DNA from: Francisellaceae bacterium
GTDB lineage: Bacteria > Pseudomonadota > Gammaproteobacteria > Berkiellales > Berkiellaceae
DNA length: 9,114 bases
Assembly (NCBI GenBank): GCA_023266415.1
Contig: JAHFQG010000042.1
Location: 1-9,114 of the forward strand
Direction of reading: 5' to 3'
In this document: piece by piece, positions 1 through 6,211 of the stretch
How the letters are laid out: every line of letters begins with the position of its first letter
Position numbering within the stretch: the first letter of the stretch is position 1
Notes under the pieces: generated by a model
What the model was told of the DNA's origin: nothing
Database searches by the model: none
The model's input: the letters and a program-made list of their open reading frames with translations, nothing else
Position numbers and translations under genes: made by a program

Positions 1-727
1 GATTCAGCACGTTGTGTTCGCCGGAAACGACCACAGTATCTTCTTCTGGTTCAAGGGGTTGAAAAGCTTGGGCGGCCATATCCACGGCCGTTTTCAAAAT
101 GCGATCAACCTTTTGCTTATCGGCCTCTAAGGTGGCCAACAATTCTGCACGGGCAGACATCAAATCGTGTCCAACAAAATGTTGATTTAAAAACTGAGCG
201 GCTTGTTGCAATTCGGACAACGAGTGGGTTTTATGGGTAAAGATAATACGATTTTGGACATCTCGTTCATTCACCACCAGCACGGCCAAAACTTGGTTGC
301 CGCCCAGGGGTAAGAATTCGATATATTTCAAAATAAGTTTGTCTCTTTTTGGTACGGTGACCACCCCAGCCCAATGGGTTAAGCGAGAGAGCAATTCGGA
401 AGCTGATTTAACCAAAGCCGCGGTGGTTTTACCCGCATGCAGAGATTGTTCGGCGTTGACGCGACAAGATTCCTGAGGTTGTGTGGGGCTAATGAGGTAA
501 TCAACAAAATAGCGCAATCCGGCGGCGGTTGGTACTCGCCCTGCAGAACGATGGGGGGCGGCAATGAGGCCTTGGTTTTCTAATTCGGCCATCACATGAC
601 GGACGGTGGCAGAGCTCACTTGTATTCCGGGCATATCTGCCAATATTTTTGAGCCCACAGGTTCACCATACTGTATGTAGTATTCGGTTAAATGCTTTAA
701 TATAAGAGAAGCACGTGGGGATGACAT
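1..727 (-). CDS. hrcA: HrcA heat-inducible transcription repressor (partial, 3' end outside window)
   Basis: HrcA is the dimeric repressor of class I heat-shock genes. It binds the CIRCE operator, and its folding depends on GroEL. The frame is open from the ATG at 727 to the window edge, giving 242 residues of a family that usually has about 340. The N-terminal winged-helix domain (about 1-75) shows GEPVGS at 21-26, SSATVR at 38-43, then the E-L-E..G-L-I..PH.SAGR.PT..GLR.FVD signature (residues 48-77). The rest of the visible part is the dimerisation/inserted domain; the C-terminus is missing. No strong Shine-Dalgarno precedes the ATG, but the N-terminus matches where HrcA proteins normally begin. 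A CIRCE operator 33 bp upstream indicates autoregulation. Its usual partners grpE/dnaK would lie beyond the left edge and cannot be seen. The identification is secure. Confidence 0.95.
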   Translation of the reverse strand, partial: MSSPRASLILKHLTEYYIQYGEPVGSKILADMPGIQVSSATVRHVMAELENQGLIAAPHRSAGRVPTAAGLRYFVDYLISPTQPQESCRVNAEQSLHAGKTTAALVKSASELLSRLTHWAGVVTVPKRDKLILKYIEFLPLGGNQVLAVLVVNERDVQNRIIFTHKTHSLSELQQAAQFLNQHFVGHDLMSARAELLATLEADKQKVDRILKTAVDMAAQAFQPLEPEEDTVVVSGEHNVLN

Positions 728-756
728 AAAGCGCTCATTCAGGTCAATTGTGGGCT

Positions 757-786
757 ATTCTAGCACTCTCCCAGCGAGAATGCTAA
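757..786 (-). promoter_or_regulatory. Putative sigma-70 promoter of hrcA, overlapped by CIRCE
   Basis: On the minus strand a -35 TTAGCA (781-786, 4/6 to consensus) and a -10 TAGAAT (757-762, 5/6) are 18 bp apart. The CIRCE arms coincide with the -35 and touch the -10, so HrcA binding would block RNA polymerase. The leader to the hrcA ATG would be about 25 nt. This is a consensus match by eye only. Confidence 0.45.
760..786. promoter_or_regulatory. CIRCE operator (HrcA binding site)
   Basis: Two 9-bp arms, CTAGCACTC (760-768) and GAATGCTAA (778-786), are separated by exactly 9 bp. The CIRCE consensus is TTAGCACTC-N9-GAGTGCTAA, so each arm matches 8 of 9 positions and the spacer is exact. The site lies between divergent hrcA and nadK and overlaps putative -10/-35 elements of both, as expected for a repressor site. 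HrcA encoded next to it is the obvious ligand. Binding itself is inferred. Confidence 0.88.
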
Positions 787-789
787 AAT
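784..789 (+). promoter_or_regulatory. Putative -10 element of nadK
   Basis: TAAAAT (5/6 to TATAAT) lies 23 bp before the nadK ATG and overlaps the right arm of CIRCE. No convincing -35 is seen at 16-18 bp. The purine-rich stretch GGAAGAAGG (796-804), 8 nt before the ATG, is the ribosome-binding site. If this -10 is real, HrcA could also affect nadK. Confidence 0.3.
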
Positions 790-812
790 CATAAAGGAAG
801 AAGGCGATATTC

Positions 813-1697
813 ATGACACAAAAAACACAATTTAAGAAAGTTGGCTTAATTAGTAAACCTAATTCGCCCGATCTCCTTGGAACTTTATCTTCTCTCATCA
901 ATCTATTGCAACGTCATCATATTCACTTAACGGTATCCGATGATTGTCCTTCAGAGCTCTTAGCCACATCTATTCAGGTAGTCCCCAGAACACATATTGC
1001 TTTAGGGGTTGAATTGGTAATTGTGGTAGGGGGGGATGGTAGCCTATTAAACACAGTACGGGCCATTATGAACCACAACCCTGAGGTACCCATTTTGGGG
1101 GTTAACCGGGGACATTTAGGTTTTTTAACCGATATCAGCCCCTCAGATATAGAAACCCAAATTCCCGCCATTTTACAAGGACATTATCAAGAAGAGGTTC
1201 GCACATTATTACAGGGAGACATCATACGACACCAAAAGCCAATCCATCAGGGTATGGCTTTAAATGATATTGTTTTGTACTCCACAAATATCGCCAAAAT
1301 GATTGAATTTGAAGTATTGATTAATCAACAATTTGTATACCAGCAACGATCAGATGGGCTGATTGTCGCCACAGCCACTGGCTCAACGGCTTATGCCTTA
1401 TCAGCTGGCGGACCTATCATGCACCCCAATTTAAATGCATGGTTGTTGGTACCCATGCACCCACATACCCTCACCAATCGGCCTATTGTAGTGGATGATA
1501 AAAGTCATATTATATTAAAAATAACTGAAAATAATAATCACTTACCCAAAGTGAGCTTTGATGGTCAAATCCACTTTGACACCCAAGCCCTGGATGAAAT
1601 CCATATTACCCAGTTCCCTAAAAAGCTACGACTCATCCATCCAACTAACTATGACTATTATGCGATGTTAAGAGGAAAGCTGGGGTGGAACAATTAA
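813..1697 (+). CDS. nadK: NAD kinase
   Basis: ATP-dependent NAD kinase, a cytosolic enzyme that phosphorylates NAD+ to NADP+. The 294-residue length is typical of bacterial NadK. Visible motifs are GGDGS at 73-77 with the catalytic Asp75, GVNRGHLGFLTD (96-107), NDIVL at 151-155 for NAD binding, and the glycine-rich block DG.IVAT.TGSTAY..SAGGP (181-201). The ATG at 813 is preceded by GGAAGAAGG at good spacing. The gene is divergent from hrcA across the CIRCE site and converges on fur with a 4-bp overlap of stop codons. nadK beside heat-shock genes (grpE or hrcA) is a known arrangement in gammaproteobacteria. No anomalies are seen. Confidence 0.96.
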   Translation: MTQKTQFKKVGLISKPNSPDLLGTLSSLINLLQRHHIHLTVSDDCPSELLATSIQVVPRTHIALGVELVIVVGGDGSLLNTVRAIMNHNPEVPILGVNRGHLGFLTDISPSDIETQIPAILQGHYQEEVRTLLQGDIIRHQKPIHQGMALNDIVLYSTNIAKMIEFEVLINQQFVYQQRSDGLIVATATGSTAYALSAGGPIMHPNLNAWLLVPMHPHTLTNRPIVVDDKSHIILKITENNNHLPKVSFDGQIHFDTQALDEIHITQFPKKLRLIHPTNYDYYAMLRGKLGWNN

Positions 1698-2119
1698 CGC
1701 TGGCAATCCCGGCAAATCCCATACAACGATAAATTGTGATCAATCATATTAAACCCGTGAGCGGTAGCGATTTCTCGCTGACGATGCTCAATGGCTTCGT
1801 CCACAAACTCTTCTATTCGGCCACAATGGGTACAGATTAAATGGTCATGATGTTCTTCTGGGTTCAGTTCAAACACCGCATGCCCTTCCGAAAAAGTATG
1901 TCGAATAACTAACTCAGCTGCTTCAAATTGAGTTAATACACGGTATACCGTGGCCAATCCAATCTCTTCCCCTTGAGCTTTCAATGAACGATAAATATCC
2001 TCTGCACTGGCATGTCGATGGGGAGCTTGTTCGAGCAAATGTAAAATCTTCACCCGTGGTAGGGTGACTTTTAGTCCAGCTTTTTTTAAATCTGGGCTGT
2101 TGTGTTTGTTGGTTGGCAT
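1694..2119 (-). CDS. fur: Ferric uptake regulator Fur
   Basis: Fur is a dimeric, Fe(II)-responsive DNA-binding repressor of iron acquisition genes. The 141 residues closely follow canonical gammaproteobacterial Fur: LKKAGLKVTLPR at 11-22, the recognition helix region GLATVYRVL.QFE at 54-66, the metal-binding HHDHLICTHC at 90-99 (first CxxC, C96/C99), and a second CxxC (C136/C139) just before the C-terminus. This distinguishes it from Zur and PerR-type relatives. AGGA lies 7 nt before the ATG at 2119. Its 3' end overlaps nadK by 4 bp. In many gammaproteobacteria fur is divergent from bamE/omlA; here a palindromic-repeat cluster and ankyrin genes follow its 5' side instead. No clear Fur box is seen upstream. 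Confidence 0.96.
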   Translation of the reverse strand: MPTNKHNSPDLKKAGLKVTLPRVKILHLLEQAPHRHASAEDIYRSLKAQGEEIGLATVYRVLTQFEAAELVIRHTFSEGHAVFELNPEEHHDHLICTHCGRIEEFVDEAIEHRQREIATAHGFNMIDHNLSLYGICRDCQR

Positions 2120-2187
2120 ACTTTATCCTGGTACAAAAACAAAAATAACTATCGCCCCAACAAAAATTGGGATCTAGCCTTATTGTC

Positions 2188-2207
2188 ACTCCAATAGAGG
2201 CTGGGGT
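2188..2207. repeat. Degenerate palindromic element
   Basis: It has the layout of the family (8-nt arm, 4-nt loop, 8-nt arm) with right arm GCTGGGGT. The left arm is decayed (ACTCCAAT), so the stem no longer pairs fully. The flanks TGTC and CCAG match intact copies. Confidence 0.55.
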
Positions 2208-2237
2208 CCAGTTTTTCTGTCAGCCCTTTTGATCTTC

Positions 2238-2264
2238 TTTGTCACCCCAGCGAAGGCTGGGGTC
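2238..2264. repeat. Palindromic element, left copy of the flanking inverted pair
   Basis: Stem arms ACCCCAGC (2244-2251) and GCTGGGGT (2256-2263) pair perfectly around a GAAG loop. The 27-bp segment is an exact reverse complement of 9058-9084. Allowing one mismatch, the match extends to 2233 and 9089. The loop and the TTTGTC flank give the element an orientation. Confidence 0.85.
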
Positions 2265-2285
2265 AGGCTAGCATCCAGTTCCGTC

Positions 2286-2396
2286 GTTGTCATGCCAGCG
2301 CAGGCTGGCATCCAGTTCCGTCGTTGTCATGCCAGCGCAGGCTGGCATCCAGTCCCGTCGTTGTCATGCCAGCGCAGGCTGGCATCCAGTTTCCCG
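2286..2396. repeat. Three tandem 37-bp repeats, each carrying an 8-bp-stem hairpin
   Basis: Units start at 2286, 2323 and 2360. Each contains ATGCCAGC-GCAG-GCTGGCAT (2292-2311, 2329-2348, 2366-2385), a perfect 8-bp stem with a 4-nt loop, joined by a linker reading about TCCAGTTCCGTCGTTGTC. Units 1 and 2 are nearly identical; unit 2 has one linker substitution and unit 3's linker diverges at its end. A partial unit (linker only) precedes at 2270-2285. There are no unique spacers, so this is not a CRISPR array. Confidence 0.9.
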
Positions 2397-2433
2397 TAGT
2401 ATATATTTTGTTAAGTCATCCCAAGCGTAGCCC

Positions 2434-2505
2434 GTCATCCCGAGCGTAGCGAGGGATCTCCTTCTATGCCACTCTTAGGAGATCCCTCACAATGTTCGGG
2501 ATGAC
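2434..2505. repeat. 72-bp long imperfect hairpin element
   Basis: The outer stem is GTCATCCCGA (2434-2443) with TCGGGATGAC (2496-2505), 10 bp. A symmetric 7/7 internal loop follows, then a 12-bp inner stem GAGGGATCTCCT (2451-2462) with AGGAGATCCCTC (2477-2488), and a 14-nt loop. A partial duplicate of the left arm (GTCATCCCAAGCGTAGC) precedes at 2416-2432. The GTCATCCCGAGCGTAGCGAGG type of sequence is a dispersed intergenic repeat of host-associated proteobacteria. It could also act as a weak bidirectional stem, but no T-run follows. Confidence 0.8.
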
Positions 2506-2556
2506 GTGGAAACATGGCCATTCATGCAACAAGGCCACCCAAAAGTACACCGTGAT

Positions 2557-4038
2557 TTAAGGGTATACTTTTCTTCGTTTGATAGTTTCTTCCTCAACTT
2601 CTTCTAATGAACGATTTTTTTCTTGGGGGGATGCAGGAGGTGGCTGAAAGGCCATTGGAGGGGCAGAGGTTAAAACAAGTTCGTTCAGAGGGTCATGGGT
2701 GTTTTGCTCATCATTCATAAATTGAGTGATGGCATCTATTCCAACAAACAAGTTGCCACCCAAAATTTCTTCTTTATAACGCATCAGGTCTAAACGATCT
2801 AAGGCATAATCCACATCGGCGCCTTTAGCCACAAACCGACAAACCACGTTTTGCATGGCTGGCAGTTTCGCATTGGTAGAAATACTGTCCTCAGAAAAAT
2901 TTACCCTAATGTTATCCAAATAAAGTTCTAGAGGAGATTGATGGGCACTGTTTATGACATTAACATCCGCCTCTTTATCTATTAAAGCCAAAACAGTTTC
3001 GGCACGCCCCATATAAGAGGCAATATGTAAAGCAGTGCTTTCATTTTCGTTTTTGTCGTTAACCAATGCCCTTTTCTCTATTAACGCCAAAACAATTTCG
3101 GTATGTCCATAGTAAGCGGCCACATGTAAAGCGGTTTCCCCCTGTTCGTTTTTGATATTAACCTCTGCCCCTTTCTCTATTAACGCCAAAACAATTTCGG
3201 CCTGTCTATGTTGGGCGGCAAAATGTAAAGCGGTTCCCCCCTGGTTGTTTTTGGTATTAACCTCTGCCCCTTTCTCTATTAACGCCAAAACGGTTTTAAT
3301 ATGTCCGTCTATAGCGGCATAATATAAAGCGGTTTCTCCATGGTTCTCTTTGGCATCAACCTCTGCCCCTTTCTCTATTAACGCCAAAATGGTCTCAGTA
3401 TGTCCATATCGAGCGGCATCATGTAAAGCGGTCTCTTCCCGTGTGTTTTTGATATTAACCCCTGCCCCTTTCTCTATTAATGCCAAAACGGTTTTAGTAT
3501 GTCCATGTTTAGAGGCCAAATGTAAAGCGGTTTTCCCCCATGCATTTTTGATATTAACCTCTGCCCCTTTCTCTATTGGCGCCAAAAAAATTTCGGTATG
3601 TCCATATTGGGCGGCCAAATGTAAGATGGTGTCCCTTCCTACGTTTTTGAAATTAATATCTGCCCATTTCTCTATTAGCGCCAAAACAATTTCGGTATGT
3701 CCATATTGGGCGGCCAAATGTAAGGTGGTGTCCCTTCCTACGTTTTTGGAATTAATATCTGCCCCTTTCTCCATTAACGCTAAAACAATTTCGATATGTC
3801 CATATTGGGCGGCCAAATGTAAAGCAGTTTCTCTCTGGTTGTTTTTGGTATTAACCTCTGCCCCTTTCTCTATTAACGCCAAAACAATTTCATTATGTCC
3901 ATATTGAGCGGCCAAATGTAAAGCGGTTTCTCCCAGGTTATTTTTGGCATTAACCTCTGCCCCAGTCTCCAGTAAGGCACGAACCTGTGTTATATCTCCG
4001 ACTTTAGCGGCTTCAATTAAAGGGATTGTTGTTGGCAT
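2557..4038 (-). CDS. Ankyrin-repeat protein (11 repeats), candidate secreted effector
   Basis: The product is 493 residues. About 362 of these form 11 ankyrin repeats: the first is 32 aa, the other ten exactly 33 aa with the TALHLAA.YGH.E.VLALIEKGAEVN.K pattern. Repeats form a protein-binding solenoid; the partner is unknown. Residues 363-450 are a post-repeat module (QSPLE..., VAKGADVDYALDRL..., NTHDPL) shared with the neighbouring ankyrin protein. The tail is Pro-rich (AFQPPPASPQ), then acidic EEVEEE and KRRKVYP. I place the start at the ATG at 4038 because GGAGG lies 7 nt upstream and the N-terminus then aligns with ank2; an in-frame ATG at 4077 overlaps the likely -10. No signal peptide or membrane segment is visible. 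Repeat 5 has a Pro in its second helix (LAPIEK). Confidence 0.88.
   Translation of the reverse strand: MPTTIPLIEAAKVGDITQVRALLETGAEVNAKNNLGETALHLAAQYGHNEIVLALIEKGAEVNTKNNQRETALHLAAQYGHIEIVLALMEKGADINSKNVGRDTTLHLAAQYGHTEIVLALIEKWADINFKNVGRDTILHLAAQYGHTEIFLAPIEKGAEVNIKNAWGKTALHLASKHGHTKTVLALIEKGAGVNIKNTREETALHDAARYGHTETILALIEKGAEVDAKENHGETALYYAAIDGHIKTVLALIEKGAEVNTKNNQGGTALHFAAQHRQAEIVLALIEKGAEVNIKNEQGETALHVAAYYGHTEIVLALIEKRALVNDKNENESTALHIASYMGRAETVLALIDKEADVNVINSAHQSPLELYLDNIRVNFSEDSISTNAKLPAMQNVVCRFVAKGADVDYALDRLDLMRYKEEILGGNLFVGIDAITQFMNDEQNTHDPLNELVLTSAPPMAFQPPPASPQEKNRSLEEVEEETIKRRKVYP
2953..3942 (-). repeat. Ten in-frame 99-bp tandem repeats within ank1
   Basis: Each 99-bp unit encodes one 33-residue ankyrin repeat (residues 33-362). 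Two adjacent units, 3599-3697 and 3698-3796, differ at only about 7 of 99 positions, indicating recent duplication or homogenisation. Such a tract can gain or lose whole repeats without changing frame. Confidence 0.85.
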
Positions 4039-4075
4039 AAGAGAACCTCCAGTGATTTTGAATGTCAGGGAGGGC

Positions 4076-4108
4076 ATTGTACCTCATTTTTATCGTTAGT
4101 GCACTAAC
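4076..4108 (-). promoter_or_regulatory. Putative ank1 promoter with a 14-bp palindrome
   Basis: A -10-like TACAAT (4076-4081, 5/6) would place the transcript start about 30 nt before the ank1 ATG at 4038. No good -35 is present. Instead the perfect palindrome GTTAGTGCACTAAC (4095-4108) covers the -35 position and could be a regulator site. The regulator is unknown. Confidence 0.35.
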
Positions 4109-4157
4109 ATATAACAGACAGTAGCTGTTTTTTTGTACAGCCTTTTGTTGTTCGGGT

Positions 4158-4178
4158 CATGACAACGACGGAACTGGA
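4158..4178 (-). repeat. Relic of the 37-bp repeat linker between ank1 and ank2
   Basis: This 21-bp stretch is the exact reverse complement of the linker that joins hairpins in the repeat cluster (2274-2294 and 2311-2331). The adjoining palindromic stems are absent here, so the copy is truncated. Confidence 0.75.
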
Positions 4179-4180
4179 CT

Positions 4181-4196
4181 CGTTTCCCCAGAAACG
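4181..4196. repeat. Small inverted repeat downstream of ank2
   Basis: CGTTTC-CCCA-GAAACG forms a 6-bp stem with a 4-nt loop, 32 bp past the ank2 stop on the minus strand. No T-run follows it in that direction, so a terminator role is doubtful. Confidence 0.35.
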
Positions 4197-4228
4197 ATTT
4201 ACAGAATACCCCAAAAGTACACTGTAAT

Positions 4229-6187
4229 TTAAGGGTATATTTTTCTTCGTTTGATAGTTTTTTCCTTAACTTCTAATGAATGCTTTTTTTCTTGGGGGGA
4301 TGCAGGAGGTGGCTGAAAGGCCATTGGAGGGGTGCTCTTTAAAAGAGCCTTACCCAATTGGCTTTGTTTGAGATTAAAAAATGTTTCTAAGTAGTTAACG
4401 CCATCTTCGTCTGGGGTATTTTGTATGGGGCAGCGTGTGGCCAACACGGCATAGTCTGCTCGCATTTGAGCTTCCAATGCCTCTCGGGCTATTTCTCTTC
4501 GTTCAACCATTTGAATTTGTTGGGTATAATAATCACTCATCAGGCTCCAAGCCAATCTGGGTGTAGCAGAGTTAAGCGTTTTAGCCCAACCTTCAAGTTG
4601 CTCAACTTGTTCCTCATTGGGTGATCGAAGGGATCCTACTCCTTTTTCTTGAATAAAAGCTCGGTACTTTTCTCGAGTCCAGCGGAGTCTTTGTTCAAAT
4701 TCACGTAGTTCATCTTCTGACAAAATTTCCTCTTTTTCTCCAAAATAACGAACTTGTGTCTGTCCGTGGGTTTTATAAAGTTCGTGATTGTGTCGAAGGG
4801 TATCTATAAAGGTTTTATAAGCGCTATCATCGGATAAAATGACTTCTCTAAGAGACCAGTTAAAAGCAGTCGTAGAGTCTAATAGGTCCAAGAGTATACC
4901 TCGGCTTACTGCCATTCTTTCGGTGAGTAATTCATGCACATAAATCCCTGGAATGCCTAGGAAACGACACAAAGCCACCATCGGGTGAAACAACCCCCCT
5001 TCCGTACAATTACCGGCCTTTAGTATTTCACGCACAAAGGCGATTTCTGCCTCTTGGATGTCTTTTTCGACTGTATTTATCGTGCGATATCGATGCTGGC
5101 TATCGTGTAAAGCCACCCACAATAAGTGAGCGGATTGATGAATTTTAGATTGATTTGCGATATCAAGATGATGTAAAAACTGTTTAACGATACTTATAAG
5201 AGCTTTTAAACGAAGTTTTTGATTATCCTTTTTCAAGAGGCCAATTAACTTTTGTTCTTGCAAGGTGAGATTCTTTTGTTTGGCAAGCTGAAGAGAGAGC
5301 TTTTTGACAAAGTCGTTTGACTCACATAGTTCTTTTGCCTTTCCAAGAATAGATGCCTCTATCGTCTGCCTATTTAAAGAAGAACCATATCGGGCACGAA
5401 GTACCTGCATAGAGGCTTTTATGGTTTTTGTAACGAGAGGATCATGGGTGTTTTGCTTATCATTCATAAATCGAGTGATGGCGTCCATTCCAGCGAATAA
5501 GTTGCCATTCAAAATTTTTTCTTTATGGTGCATCAGGCCTAAACGATCTAAGGCATAATCCACATCTGCGCCTTTAGCCACAAACTGATTAACCACGTTC
5601 TGCATGGCCTTTAACAGATCTCCCTCAGGAATAGTGTCTTCAGAAAATATTGTTCGTATTTTTTTCAAATAACATTCTAAAGGGGATTGCTTGTAGATGT
5701 CCATAATTTTAACATCCGCCCCTTTCTCCATGAACAGCAAAATGGTTTCGGTATGTCCAGAATAAGATGCCCAAAGTAAGGCAGTTATCCCACTACGATT
5801 TTTGGTATCAATTTCTGCCTCGTTCTCTATCAACATAGAAGCGGTTTCAGTGCGTCCATAGATAGCAGCTTGATGTAAAGGAGTACAGCTATTATTATCT
5901 GTGGCATTCACTTTTGCTTTGTTTTTTATTAACTCTAAAGCAGTGGCGGTATGTCCCCTTCGAGAGGCCCAATGTAAGGCAGTTTCTCCCCATTTATTTT
6001 TAGCATCAATATCTGCTCCTTTTCCTATTAACACTAAAACGATTTCGGTGTGTCCCCCATGAGAGGCAATATGTAAGGCAGTGTTTTCCTCTTTGTCTTT
6101 GGCATTAACCTCTCCCCCCAATTTTAATAAAGTAAGGACTTCGGTCAAATTTCCAGTTTTAACGGCTTCAATTAAAGAAATGGGCAT
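4229..6187 (-). CDS. Ankyrin-repeat protein with large unrecognised helical domain, candidate secreted effector
   Basis: The product is 652 residues. Five ankyrin repeats occupy 1-162, followed by the same post-repeat module as ank1 (about 163-251, ending NTHDPL). Residues 252-615 form a domain absent from ank1 and not recognised by me. It is rich in Leu, Glu, Lys and Arg, looks alpha-helical, and has probable coiled-coil stretches near 372-390 and 484-515. A more hydrophobic centre is at 396-436. The last 34 residues nearly repeat the ank1 tail (PPMAFQPPPASPQ, then KRRKIYP). No signal peptide or membrane segment is evident. The start at 6187 is supported by N-terminal alignment with ank1 (MPISLIEA versus MPTTIPLIEA), but only AAAGG at 11 nt spacing precedes it. 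It lies 24 bp after the dehydrogenase stop, so one transcript is likely. Confidence 0.85.
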   Translation of the reverse strand: MPISLIEAVKTGNLTEVLTLLKLGGEVNAKDKEENTALHIASHGGHTEIVLVLIGKGADIDAKNKWGETALHWASRRGHTATALELIKNKAKVNATDNNSCTPLHQAAIYGRTETASMLIENEAEIDTKNRSGITALLWASYSGHTETILLFMEKGADVKIMDIYKQSPLECYLKKIRTIFSEDTIPEGDLLKAMQNVVNQFVAKGADVDYALDRLGLMHHKEKILNGNLFAGMDAITRFMNDKQNTHDPLVTKTIKASMQVLRARYGSSLNRQTIEASILGKAKELCESNDFVKKLSLQLAKQKNLTLQEQKLIGLLKKDNQKLRLKALISIVKQFLHHLDIANQSKIHQSAHLLWVALHDSQHRYRTINTVEKDIQEAEIAFVREILKAGNCTEGGLFHPMVALCRFLGIPGIYVHELLTERMAVSRGILLDLLDSTTAFNWSLREVILSDDSAYKTFIDTLRHNHELYKTHGQTQVRYFGEKEEILSEDELREFEQRLRWTREKYRAFIQEKGVGSLRSPNEEQVEQLEGWAKTLNSATPRLAWSLMSDYYTQQIQMVERREIAREALEAQMRADYAVLATRCPIQNTPDEDGVNYLETFFNLKQSQLGKALLKSTPPMAFQPPPASPQEKKHSLEVKEKTIKRRKIYP

Positions 6188-6211
6188 AGAGGAGTATACC
6201 TTTATTCGGAT

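Larger units (their letters stand above)
2120..2556. other. Gene-free region between fur and ank1: fur leader plus palindromic-repeat cluster
   Basis: The first 65 bp beside fur must hold its promoter, but no convincing -35/-10 pair is seen. From about 2185 to 2505 the region is almost wholly short palindromic repeats, listed separately. The last 50 bp are the 3' flank of ank1, and the bases around its stop resemble those around the ank2 stop. No protein-coding or tRNA gene is recognisable. Confidence 0.8.

Noticed and set aside
2120..2185. Fur box for fur autoregulation
   Set aside because: The AT-rich leader does not match the GATAATGATAATCATTATC consensus well enough.
2286..2396. CRISPR-like array
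   Set aside because: The 37-bp units are directly adjacent with no unique spacers, and no cas genes are present.
3350..3907. Long open frame on the plus strand opposite ank1 (185 codons, internally repetitive)
   Set aside because: It is the antisense shadow of the 99-bp ankyrin repeats; its periodicity follows those repeats and it has no ribosome-binding site or family match.
4039..4077. Longer ank1 start at 4077
   Set aside because: GGAGG lies 7 nt before the ATG at 4038, and the N-terminus from there aligns with ank2; the upstream ATG overlaps the likely -10.
4114..4133. Possible rho-independent terminator (AACAG...CTGTT followed by T-run) on the plus strand
   Set aside because: The stem is only 5 bp, and no plus-strand gene precedes it.
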